Assembly: GCA_905250115.1 (NCBI GenBank)
Contig: CAJNOI010000155.1
Span: 1-64,000 of the forward strand
Direction: 5' to 3'
DNA length: 64,000 bases
Origin: Adineta steineri
Lineage: Eukaryota; Rotifera; Eurotatoria; Adinetida; Adinetidae
Below, one piece after another: positions 9,301 through 20,300 of this stretch. The stretch's first letter is position 1. Each line of letters begins with the position of its first letter. The notes under the pieces are model-generated. The model did not search any database. It was not told where the DNA came from and saw nothing but the letters and a program-made list of their open reading frames with translations. The translations under genes were made by a program, and so were the position numbers.

Positions 9301-12300
9301 ATAGAACCAGCTTCTTCCAATGAAAGAAGTCCTTCTGTATCAAAAATAACAATTGTTTTGGATTTCCAACGAATAACGCTCATATACATTCCAATTGTAC
9401 AACGTCCAGGACTAACACGAAAATTACAACCAAATGTTGTATTCATTAATGATGATTTAGCTGATGATTGTTCACCAATAACTGTTAAAACTAATGGTGG
9501 TCCATGTGTTGTTAACGAAAGAAATTTTATGCTTTCGTCTATCAATCGACTTTGACATTGTAATGGACGACCACGAAGTATATGAATTGGAAAGCCTTTC
9601 TGCATTAAACTGACGAATGCTTTAGCGATATCTTGTATAAGAGTAGGAGGATTAAACATATGTGGTGAAAGTTCATATAAAGCCATTATTTCATCACAAA
9701 AGAGACCAATAGTTAGATCAATATTCAGAAGTTTCTGATTAATTTCATTGACGAGTCTAAGTTGTTGATCAAATTTGCTTTTAACATTATGTAGTTCTTG
9801 TTGCATTTGTGTCTTTTCTGCATGGTTGAAATTCTTCTGTGTTGACAAGCGTTCTTCTATCTGTTTAATTCGTGAACTTAATTTTGAGGCTTCAACTTTT
9901 GCTTTGCTTAATTGTTCAAGTAATGTTGATTCGAACTGCGATCGCCATTTCTCTAAATATTTTTTAGTTATTAATAATTCTGTATATGAACATTTCGTCA
10001 ATAGGTCAATGAAAAAACCAGTGTAACTATTGACAGTTATAATTTTTGATCGCTCCCGAATCAAATTTTCTTTTCGAGTTTGTATTTCTTTTGGTGAAGC
10101 ATCCCAGTTATTTAACAATTCCTTCTCACATTGTTTTATTGCAGAATCCAAGTAACTAACTGGAGTTGTAATACGAAGATTTTCTGTTGTCTCATTTAAA
10201 TCATCGAATAGTTGTTTAAGACGATCTTCAATTTCAAAATAATAATGAATCGGCGCACCAGAATTTGTTGAAGTTTTAACAGTAAGATAATAGGATAGAA
10301 TAGAAAATATCGATGTGCATTTTATTTGTTTCTGCACTTCTGCATTTGTACTTTGTCTCAATGTTTCAAATGATTTAAGAAGACGTTGTGAACGTGTTAA
10401 ATCTTTACTTTTTTTATTATTATCACGCCGATACCATAATTGAGAAGGTGGTGCTGTTATCCATCTTATATTCTTCCAATACCCATATTGTGATAGAAAA
10501 GTATTAATAATTTTTTCTGCATAATCGCGTTTATCATCATAATTTGGATCGAAAATGACAACAATAGTAGGTTTTGTTTTTATGCATTCTGAGTAGTTCA
10601 TCATAGAATTTAAAAATACACCATTAAGATCTTCTTCTGTAACATAAAGAATTTGAAGTGAACAATATGTTTGAATAGAAGTAATAATGTCTTCATTAAA
10701 AATATTAATTGTTCCATGTACATCAAAAATAGTATGCGATTCATCCTTTTGATTTTTTTCATCTGGTGAGCAAAGTACATCGATACATCCATTTCGAAGA
10801 GTGGAACTTCCATCTGTATTCAATGTTTCCGTGCGTTTGTCAGGAAAGATATATTGTAACATGCTGGTCTTACCCATTCCAAATGTTGATTCACTACCAA
10901 TTTGTAAAATATATTGACCATTTGTCAAACACATTATTTCAGACAATAAATTAAAGTTGATTTTATATTCGATAGAATTTATTTCTTTATTCCACATATA
11001 ATATGCAAATGGTACAGGTAAATCATTTTTCTTAATAAAATTACCAAAATAACGTTGACTTTCATATGACATAGAATGAATTGTTGTTGTTAGTAAAACT
11101 GATTTTGTTATTGTACCTATTACATTACAAAATAGTTGAATACTTTTTTGACGTTGTTGTGGAAATTTCGCCAAATCAAGTTGATTGCATGATGGCAAAA
11201 TGTGAATAATATCCATTAAACTATGATATCTTTTTAAACTATCAACTATATAAGCGGTGATTGAGTGATTTTGTGTTAATTCTTCGATAAGTGTTTGTGC
11301 ATTAATCGTTTCATCTACCAATGTATTGAATGTTTGATCTAACCCAATAGATTGCCTAATATCTTCAGAGCATAGACATGACCACCATTTTTTCAATAGT
11401 TTATAATCATCATTAGTAAAATACTTAGCATCTATCGCCGTAGAATGGACGCAGTTTGCATCATTGAGTAGATCCTTCAAATTAATCTGTATGTTTCTAT
11501 TTGAAACATGTCGATTCGGTGCATGACAAATAGCTTTGGCGCCCACTCTTCCTAGAAAGTTGAAAAATATATAAATACGAAGCTAAAATAATATTAAAAA
11601 AACATTAAATTAGCCAGCGAGAAAATGCCAAGTCAATATGGTGTGGGGTTGATGTGGAAAACCAAAAGACACTCATCCGCCACGCATCACAACCACTCTC
11701 ATACACACCACAACTATAGTGATACATTTTCAGCCTCGATAGCTATCTTTGACTTAGATATTTCATATTAACGGTAGCATAATAAACATAAAAGATATTC
11801 ACTAACCTGCTGGTACGATTTTGCAGCCTTGAGTATCATTAGTAACTGAGGCTTGGCTTGTGTTTCCAGTCATCGATAACTGTTAATAGTCAGAGATAAA
11901 ACATATAGAAAATCCCTTTATATGACTCATTCTTTAGTTTTTTACCATTTCTGAAGTATCGGTTGATTTCAATGTTATACAGGTGACATTGCTATCTGTT
12001 GTTGATATTATAGACTTCTGCTGAGATTTTGATCTAAAACAAGATTTTTACTTGAAATACACGATGCGAAATTTTAGTTTTGTGGAAATTATTACTTTAG
12101 CTTGGCAAGTTCAATTTTAAACAGTATTCGATATTTTAATTGAGTAATCAATTCTTTCAACACTGTATCGTCTAAACCATCGCTCATTAGTAATGAACCA
12201 TCAATGTCGTTATCTAAAAATGTCGACAAAACGATTAATTTTTTTGAGAAAAAAGTAAACTGTCTAAAGATGTAGGATGGAATACTGCAGCTGTTTAAAA

Positions 12301-13444
12301 TACAATCTTTATTTATAAACTACCTAAAGGCCTTAACGATATGCTTAAGTTTTATGTAAAAAGATCGAGCAAGACTTACCCTTAAAATTTTTGATAACTT
12401 CGCCTAAACCAATAGATTCAAGCCATTGAATTACATTTTCTATTGGCCAAGATTCTGGTGTACTGTGTATAGCAACATCTATTCCTACAAGAAAAAAAAC
12501 AGAAAATATGTGTATCAGATCGATAGGGTGTGCGTGGGTGTGAGTGGATGAAGATAAAGAAAGAGTATTCACATTCATATCCACCCACATCCCAGATATT
12601 ACTCGACTCCATGACATCAAACATGAATGGAATAAGTTTGAGCTCAACCAGCTCATTTATGACGTCAAATGTCTTTTACAAATAAAGTTCACTTACCGAT
12701 TTCTCGATGAACTGTATTGAGCGATAGATGTGGAGTTTCGATTAAACTGACTCTATGTAGTTGTTGCTCTCCATTACTTTCGTCTGATACGCCTGTAGAA
12801 ACATAACGCATAACTTTATCGATATCTTCGTTGCATCTTGCTACATGTTGAAGCAAATGAAATGTAAATAGACCATTCCGACCATTCTTGGCAACATCCT
12901 TAGCTAATTTTCCAGGAGCACAAGCAAAAACGATCATTGAATCTCTCGACGTCCGCATACCGGTAAGACCAGTAGGCAATGCTGAACCACCTCTTGTACC
13001 CGAACGTATTAAAGCTTCATTTTCGATGCAATAATCACGACAACAATCTAGAAGAAATATGGTTGCAGCAGGTTCATTATTCGACATGCGTTCAAGAGTA
13101 TCTTGTGCATTGATAGCTTTAGTCTTGAGATTGTTCCTGGTTTTTATTCGATCATTGTCAACAGGTAGTAAATAGTTTTGATCATTCCATTGAGTTCCAT
13201 GACCAGCAAAGAAGAAGACAACAAGATCATTCTTACAAATGGAATCTATGAATTCTTCAATGTTTTGTTGCATCTTAGTGTAATCAGCATCTACTAGCAC
13301 GGTAACAGTAAAATTAATGGAGCGCAATTTTTCCGACAAATCATAAGCATCATTAATGCAACACTCGAGTGTCTCCGCAGTTTCATATGAGTTGTTGCCA
13401 ATCAAAAGAGCAATTTTCTTTTGCCTCAGTTGTGCACTAGCCAT
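6309..13444 (-). CDS. Caspase-like / SAM / VLIG-type giant GTPase fusion protein
   Basis: Six exons (13444-12697, 12484-12380, 12213-12096, 12033-11946, 11879-11807, 11551-6309) with GT..AG introns and fully consistent phases give 2124 residues. Residues 1-249 form a C14 caspase-like fold: AGHG with His82, and LLDCCRDY with the likely nucleophile Cys135. About 255-327 is a SAM domain (WPIENVIQWLESIGL, then DIDGSLLM) split by an intron. A low-complexity linker follows. From about 400 onward is a very-large-inducible-GTPase architecture. It has an upstream GTPase-like module (GMGKTS at about 602-607, FDVHG at about 654) and coiled coil at about 900-985. The main G domain has P-loop GEQSSAKSS at 1070-1078 and switch motif DTEG at 1115-1118. 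Next is a long helical stalk and a C-terminal Cys/His cluster (CPGCGAKC near 1935). No signal peptide or membrane span. The P-loop Lys is kept but the usual Gly before it is Ala. I infer a cytosolic immune or cell-death role; the fusion itself is unproven without cDNA. Confidence 0.82.
11552..11806. repeat. Telomere-like foldback inside intron 5 of the giant gene
   Basis: At about 11638-11715 a G-rich arm (GGTGTGGGGTTGATGTGG) is followed by an ACCAAAAGACA loop and a C-rich arm (CTCATACACACCACAAC). Its arms and loop resemble the foldback at 36-74. Confidence 0.45.
12485..12696. repeat. Telomere-like foldback inside intron 1 of the giant gene
   Basis: At about 12524-12597, AGGGTGTGCGTGGGTGTGAGTG is followed by an A-rich loop (AAGATAAAGAAAGAGTATT) and then CACATTCATATCCACCCACATCCC. 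The element lies wholly in the intron between the caspase and SAM exons. Confidence 0.5.
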
Positions 13445-13452
13445 GTTGACAT
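13426..13452 (-). promoter_or_regulatory. Short overlapping upstream ORF and 5' splice acceptor
   Basis: An acceptor (TTATTCTAG, ending at 13457) precedes the giant gene's start by 12 bases. An out-of-frame ATG at 13452-13450 opens an 8-codon ORF that overlaps the main start and stops inside it. The acceptor implies a 5'-UTR intron or spliced-leader addition. The overlapping ORF could reduce translation of the main protein. Confidence 0.4.
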
Positions 13453-13831
13453 TTATCTAGAATAAAACAAAAACAGCATTTAAAATTCAGTAAAAAAATA
13501 AAACATGTCTTATTCACTAAATATATTCTACATAATATCGTTTTGATCATCATCTATAAAGCGAAGATTGTCGAAATATTACTTCCAGTGAACATTCTCA
13601 AGATAATTTCTTCAAGGTATGAGTGTGGGTATGTGGGTGATACTTTTAAGACACCTACATTCACACCCTGAAATGGTAGAATACATAGATTTCTATAGAT
13701 AAATAAAATGACAACAGGTGATCGTGTGAATAATTCATCATTTGTTTCTTTTTTTCGACTATAAAAATTTCAATATCCGCCTACACCCACAAGTTCTACC
13801 ATTGTCAATTACAAAAAAAATAAAGTATCTA
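13445..13831. repeat. Spacer with telomere-like foldback (about 13616-13672)
   Basis: Between the giant gene's 5' end and the 3' end of the next minus-strand gene. GGTATGAGTGTGGGTATGTGGGTG is followed by an ATACTTTTAAGA loop and then CACCTACATTCACACCC. A lone C-rich half (CCTACACCCAC) lies near 13780. Confidence 0.5.
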
Positions 13832-14317
13832 CTAATGCATAACTGTATAAGAGTCTAATTTGTCCTTGACCACCTTTTGCACTGCTTCTTGCTCTAACAG
13901 TCCCATTGTTCGATCAGTCGTGTGATAGGGACAAGAATCGGACCTATTAAAAGTAGAAGAATTGAATCCAATTTGACCACGAGTTTTGACATAAAATCCC
14001 GACGTAAATTTGAATGATTTTCTATCACCATAAATACTAAAGTACCAATCAGCTAATTGTTTATGCTGTGTGCCATGTGCTGAATCCTTATATTTGTAGC
14101 AAGATTCGCAAACCAATAGGACAATGTTTTTATACTGAGCATCAATAGGATAAAAAACAAGACCTGTTTTTGATGTGTTTTCACATGGACAGTTATGCAT
14201 TGACCATCCATAACGAGTAGATAGTGAAACCGTGTCTCCTATAGAGTCATCACCTGCAACTAATTGATTCTCATCGATTAAGTGAAGTTTTAGATGTCTT
14301 GTTTTGCTAGCTGACAT
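13832..14317 (-). CDS. Uncharacterised Cys/His-containing protein
   Basis: A single coding exon of 161 residues starting MSASKTRHLKLHLIDENQ. I chose this ATG rather than the more upstream in-frame one (14413) because a strong acceptor (TTTTTTTGCAG) ends at 14343. A matching donor (AAG|GTAAGT) lies at 15150, so the upstream part is probably intron and the true 5' end a non-coding exon near 15151-15200. Cys and His pairs (NCPCE, CESCY, HGTQHKQ, CPYH) suggest a small metal-binding fold. There is no signal peptide. No family recognised. It is transcribed in the same direction as the giant GTPase gene and may share its accessory context. Confidence 0.6.
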   Translation of the reverse strand: MSASKTRHLKLHLIDENQLVAGDDSIGDTVSLSTRYGWSMHNCPCENTSKTGLVFYPIDAQYKNIVLLVCESCYKYKDSAHGTQHKQLADWYFSIYGDRKSFKFTSGFYVKTRGQIGFNSSTFNRSDSCPYHTTDRTMGLLEQEAVQKVVKDKLDSYTVMH

Positions 14318-17300
14318 TTCACCAGCAATTCGTAGTATAAAACTGCAAAAAAAGATTGAAATACAAAACTGCGTCAAATTGTTCAGTGGTCCTTTTTCGT
14401 CACATATCTTCATAGAGAAAGACGAAATTATTTTGAATAGCTATATCTATCTCTGTAGTTTTTTTAGATGAATCATACAATTTTATAAAGTAAAACGAAA
14501 GAAGCTTGGTTGATTGAGAATTGATAATGATGAAAAAAACCTTATGTATTGTTTTCTGGAAGTCAAAAAAGAACTTTATTATACATTTAACCGTGGTCTG
14601 TTATTTTATAGACTTCTGAAAGAACTTGATATCTGTGCGTGACTCAAAACTTAAAGTATCCTGTATCATCAAAATAAAAACAAACCAGTAAACTGACGTA
14701 GTTCAATAGAGCTATAAAGGAGATATGGAATTTTCATTTTCGTAGATTATTTCAAGAACATCTTCTACACATAAGAAAAAGATTCGGGTCTACATGAAAT
14801 AGGGTATAGAGATTAGATCAGTCATTGATTGTTATATGTTCGAACTGGATTAGATAAGCGTCTTTTATCAAAGTTTTTCAGTAGCGTTTTTGTGAATGTT
14901 TAATTTCAAATGTTGTAAGAATACGAAACTAGCAAATTGATAGATGTGAGAGAAAGTTAGCAGTTATATCAATTAAACTAAGTAAAATAACTCATTCGCC
15001 TCAATAAATAGTCTTTTCAGTTTTCAAACATCAAAAACTAAATCGAATTCGAAAAGTTTATATATCATTACTCCTAGTTTTAGAATATTTATGACTTTGA
15101 AAGGAAATGATGCCTTAGAAAAGCAGGAAAAAATGAACGTTACAACTTACCTTATTTAATGCTGTGAAAAATTCCACGTACGTTGAATAGAATATCGTTA
15201 ACAAAATTAATACAAGATAACAGTGTAAATGTAATATGCAAGCTGATATTATCCAAAATAGATCGTAAAATTATCTAAAATATATTCTAATATGATACCA
15301 TCAAACAGGAAAATATATTAGTGATTGTTCGTTCGCCGTGTTAAGTTAGATATCGTATCGAGTGTTTAAGAAGTTTATTGATAAATTGTACAAGACAATA
15401 GTAAATAATAATGTAGAAGATCGTGGCGGGTTACTTAAAAATGTGGACTATATATATGGAAGAATGATTATCTAGGTAGAACGAGAGATAAATATACGAT
15501 ATCAGAAGATATTACATTCACATAAAGAGATCCATGTATAAGATATTATATTATAAGTGATACCAAAGTAAAAGAGATTACATCAGAAGCAATATTTAAG
15601 TGGAAGAAAGAACGAGAGATCACGATATATATAAGGGAAAGAGATGTTCGTCGAGGTTAAAAAGAAATAAGTATCAAACGAAGTAAAACGTATCAGAGAA
15701 AAATACCACTACGTAACAGGCACTACGATAGGACAATCTCTTATTACGCTGTAAAATAATGTAAAAAAAGCAACATACTGATGCTGAATTCTAAACAGTA
15801 TAATCGATACTTTCTTAAAAAAGGTTTAAATATTAAGTTCATTAAAAGAGTAGTTAGAGTCAAAGAGTAAAACATGTAGCACTAAACTGTATTAAAATGC
15901 TCTTTTTTAGATATAATATCTTCTCGAAATGTGTTCATGTTAGTCTTACCCTAAGTTGTAGAAGGAGATGATAGTTTGAAGAATAGTTTGTTTATTTAAG
16001 AAGAAAATGTAGGTATTTATAGGGCCAAGAAATGGTTACTTTGATTTTTTCTATCTCTTATAATACAATATATTCTAGGTAAAATACTTAAGTGATATCC
16101 TTTTGTTCATCACTAGGTAATAACACATTTCAGTATAAGTCAAAAGAACAGAAGAAGAACGCATTAAGATAATGAAAGGGAAATCCCCATACGATCATAT
16201 ATGAAAGCAAATTCCATATAGATATAGGCATGAAGTAAAACAAGAAAATACTATATGATCATATACATATCAAAGAATAGCGAACGAATATTGTATATGT
16301 TCGCTTACAGTTCATGTGTACGAAGGACACGTACTTTCTATCTGAGAATAGAATGGAAAAAACAAAGCACGTTTTATGTTAATAAAGCGAAGAAAATTAT
16401 ACACAAGTTCTTTGAAAAGTATATTCTATCATTCTTCAGATATTAAAGTTTGTTTTTATTATAAATAAACGTCGTGGTTTGGCGTTACAGAAATAAAAAC
16501 GAGCTCAAATAGATGAAGTGTTAATGAATGGATCTATGTCACCAAAGATAGAACAAAAGTGTTCTTCTTTTGCATTTTATGCATATATGTATCTGACAGA
16601 TTAATTCAGAAACTACTAGAAATTGTCATTATATGAAATGAAGTGTTATCTGGTATTTTAAATAGCACACGATCCACTATTGACTTCTATAAATATTCTT
16701 TGAAAATCAATAAAACATTTTTAGAAACTGCCCTGCTTCTCTTCAGGCTTCCTAGTTAGGATGTTTTTTTGAGAGTTCTCCTGGTAAATAGTAACGATAA
16801 CTTTACACCAGTAAGAATATTCTTGTGTTTATGCTTTGATTAAACCCATATATAAAGTCATTGATTTTGTTATTCTATACATTATCATTCAGGATATATT
16901 TGTTTTGTGAAGTATTTTAGACAAAAAAAGCTGAGACCAGTAGTCTTTATAAGAATAGAGATGTAGGCTTTGGTATTTTCCCAAGTATTCTTTCATACAA
17001 AAACCGATATGAACATAATCCAATATGATGAGATTTATTTATATTCAACACTACTTCTGAACATTGATCATTGTACTTCAACTATTTTACCGTATGATAC
17101 ATATATAAAAACAAACGGATAAGTATTCCATTGATGAAAATCATATCTTAAGTTTATTAGAAAAAAATGATTAATACAAACACGGACAATATCTTTTGTT
17201 TTCTATATATATTAATGAGAAAGTTCGTTTATACATAAATGGAATTATGTTACACTGAAGGAATGCTGTTTTCGTTTAATAGTCAATCGAAAAAAAAAGT

Positions 17301-17384
17301 CATGAAAGACACACACACTTGGACATGAAAATATAAATATAAATGAGATTTAAACAAGGAGAAAAAAATGTGTAAATTATTCCT
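14318..17384. other. Intergenic region, no gene recognised
   Basis: About 3 kb of AT-rich sequence. It contains the predicted 5'-UTR exon (about 15151-15200) and intron (14343-15150) of the preceding gene, and, from about 17030, the 3' flank of SCAPER that is shared with the duplicate at 4260-5086. Reading frames such as 16255-16446 are short and compositionally non-coding. Confidence 0.5.
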
Positions 17385-20300
17385 TTAAGACATAATTTCA
17401 GTATCAATTCGATGAGATTCATTTTCTTTTTCTTCATCATTATGAGTTTTCATAGAAAGTTTTGATGTTGGTCGATAGTATTTCAATGCATTTGTCCATT
17501 CATCATATGGAAATCGCATATGAAATGCAGAAACAATCGATTTGCTATCATCTTCATTGGCTGTTTTTGTCTATATTAAAAGAAAAAAGAGAAATACAAA
17601 TCTAATAAATTTTCTATAAAAACAAATTACGTCTATAAAATTTGCAATCAATTCTAATGACATTTCAGTTTGAAGAATGGCTCGTGTTGTATCACAATCA
17701 TATGAACAGGAGATTAATGTTGGAAAAAGTATATCCATATATTTTGATTCAACAAAATAACGAAATGGTAAACATGATAGTTGTTGAAGTACTGTTGGTC
17801 GATTACCAAATGCTAAACGACACTAAAAATAATACGAAAAATAAAATTATGTATAATTAATCAAATAAATAATATACTTGATTGTCTTGATTTAAAACAC
17901 AATAATAACCGATTAAAAGAATAATTTGATGTAAAAGATTATCATTCGTTGTTGACTGATTATGATTACAATAAGCAAGAATATAATTAGCTACATGTCG
18001 AAGTTGAAGTGAAATAGTATCTTCACCAAGTGTAGTCTAAAATATGAAAACTATGCGTATACGAAAGAATAGTTTTAAATTTATCGAATGTCAGTATTAT
18101 ATTTCTATTACCCTATTATAATGACAGAACAGTCCAAAGGTAGTTTCAAGTCCTTTCACTCAATCTTTCCTGTTTACTAGCCTCACTGAGTACTCTACAC
18201 GGCAATCATGACTAACATACGATGAATTTTACTTCACATTTTCTTACTTGGAATGTATCAAGATCTAAGACAGCAATGGAATTTAATAATATCATAGAAT
18301 TAATTGCAATTGTAATTGTTTTTTCATGTAAAATAATTATATTCTGATTATTTTCCGTTATTGTTTGATTATTATTACCATCAGTTTCATGTATAAGAAT
18401 GCCATAGAGTAATGAAAGTATTTCACAAAAATTTGTTGATTTCATTATATTTAAAACTTGTGCTGAATCATTATTTGATTTTTTTGATGATTGACCAAAT
18501 GGAGGAGTACATGATCTAATTTAACAAAACAAAATATTATTTTATCATTAAATATAAATAAAAAAAATACTTTGGTTTAGAAAAATCAACCATTTGTTGT
18601 AAAAGATTTAAACAATGAATAATCATATCAGATACATGTGATTTCGTTGTATAAATAACTGCACGTACTGTTCGAAAGAATGACGCTATTCGATCAAGAA
18701 CACCTACATTTGCCATATAACTATAAGTATATTAATGTTCAAAACAAAAAATAAATAAATCAAATTTTATATTTAACCTTATAAAATCTGTTACACGACT
18801 CATTGTTAATTTATCTTCTTTAGTTTCATCTTCACGATTTTGTATATCTTTTACTATTGAATTATACATTGAAATTAAACCAGCAAGTGTTTCAGCTAAA
18901 TTAGTCACTAAATCAATTTGAGCTAATTTTTCACTTTCACTTTGTTCATTATTTGTTGTTAAATCATCAATTTTTAAACCCTAAAACATTTTTATTCAAA
19001 TCTCAATAAATAATAATTTTTTGATTTACATTTAAATGTCGAACAAAACTTTCAACAAGTGTTAAAAGTTTACCACTATTAAGTAGATAAATTGCATTAT
19101 CAAGATTATGATTTGTAGCTGCTCGATAAACTGAGACAGTTAGTGCAATAAGACTAAATTTATTGAATGAATAAATAAATATTTAATTGAATAAAAGAAT
19201 ATTACCTTTCAGGTGCAAGTGCTGGTTTATTACATTCTGCTCTTAATTCAATCATTCTATTTAATGTAATATAACCATTTAAACTAAAGAACACACGTTG
19301 TTCAAGTGGTGAATCCTGAAACGAATCACTTTTTTATTTGATATTTATAATGAATAATTTACTTTTTCATAACCATGTGTATCAAAAATTTTAACAAATT
19401 CAGTAAGAATACGTTGACATGCTAAATAATTCGTTGTATTTAATGGTTCTTTTCTCGTTGTTGTATTTAATGATTTTTCTAATTCATTTAAAAATCGTTG
19501 AATACTAAAATAATAGACTGAATTATTTAAAATCAATTAATTCATTCTCATATTACCGTGCTTTATGTGTCGATGTTAAATAAGGTCGTTGTGCATTTTC
19601 AGCTTCATAAGCTGCTGAACTAAAAATTGTAAAACAATAATTAAGTACATCGTTTAAGGAAAAATCGAATTTACCGTTGAATAATACGTAAACGTAGTTT
19701 TTTAGCACGTTTTTTCATTGTATGTTTCCGTTCTCGATTATAAGCCATTTCTTGTCGAACAATATCATCACTAGTTACAACAACTATACATTCAGTATTA
19801 AAAGTATCCTAAGAAAAAAACAATGATTTTTATGAATAAATGATAAAATTTCTTTACAATTTCTTCCTGAGTTGGTTGTTTTTTTATTCCATTCTCATTT
19901 TTTTGATGAAATCGTTCAATTAATAATTGATTATGACGAGTACCACGTAAATGTGTTTGTAAATGGAGATCCGATGCTAACTAAAATAGAAAAAAAAGCG
20001 AGTTATTTAATAAATATGAAAATTAAATAATAAAATTAACCAAAAGATTGCATAATGTACAACATTTTCGAGTTGCTGTTATTAGATCGTCAACTGTTAT
20101 GAGGCTTGTAGTAGATGTAGTTGTTTTACTATCACCAGCAACTGGAGACATATGATGATGATCTTCAGCACTTGGACCACGAAATGTACTCATTTCCATC
20201 GCTTTTCGACGAATTTCTTCAAGTTGTGTTATATGTCGTCGTGCACTTTCTTCTTGCTATAGACAAAAACCGAATATATATTAATAATGAAAAAGTATAA

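Noticed and set aside
11544..11546. GTG as the start of the giant GTPase
   Set aside because: The frame continues upstream to an acceptor at 11552 and joins in phase to five more exons ending in a proper ATG at 13444.
14315..14413. Longer N-terminus for the 161-residue protein
   Set aside because: A strong acceptor at 14343 and a matching upstream donor at 15150 indicate intron sequence upstream of 14342.
15150..16450. Possible retroelement in the spacer before SCAPER
   Set aside because: No reverse transcriptase, long terminal repeats or coding frame could be seen.
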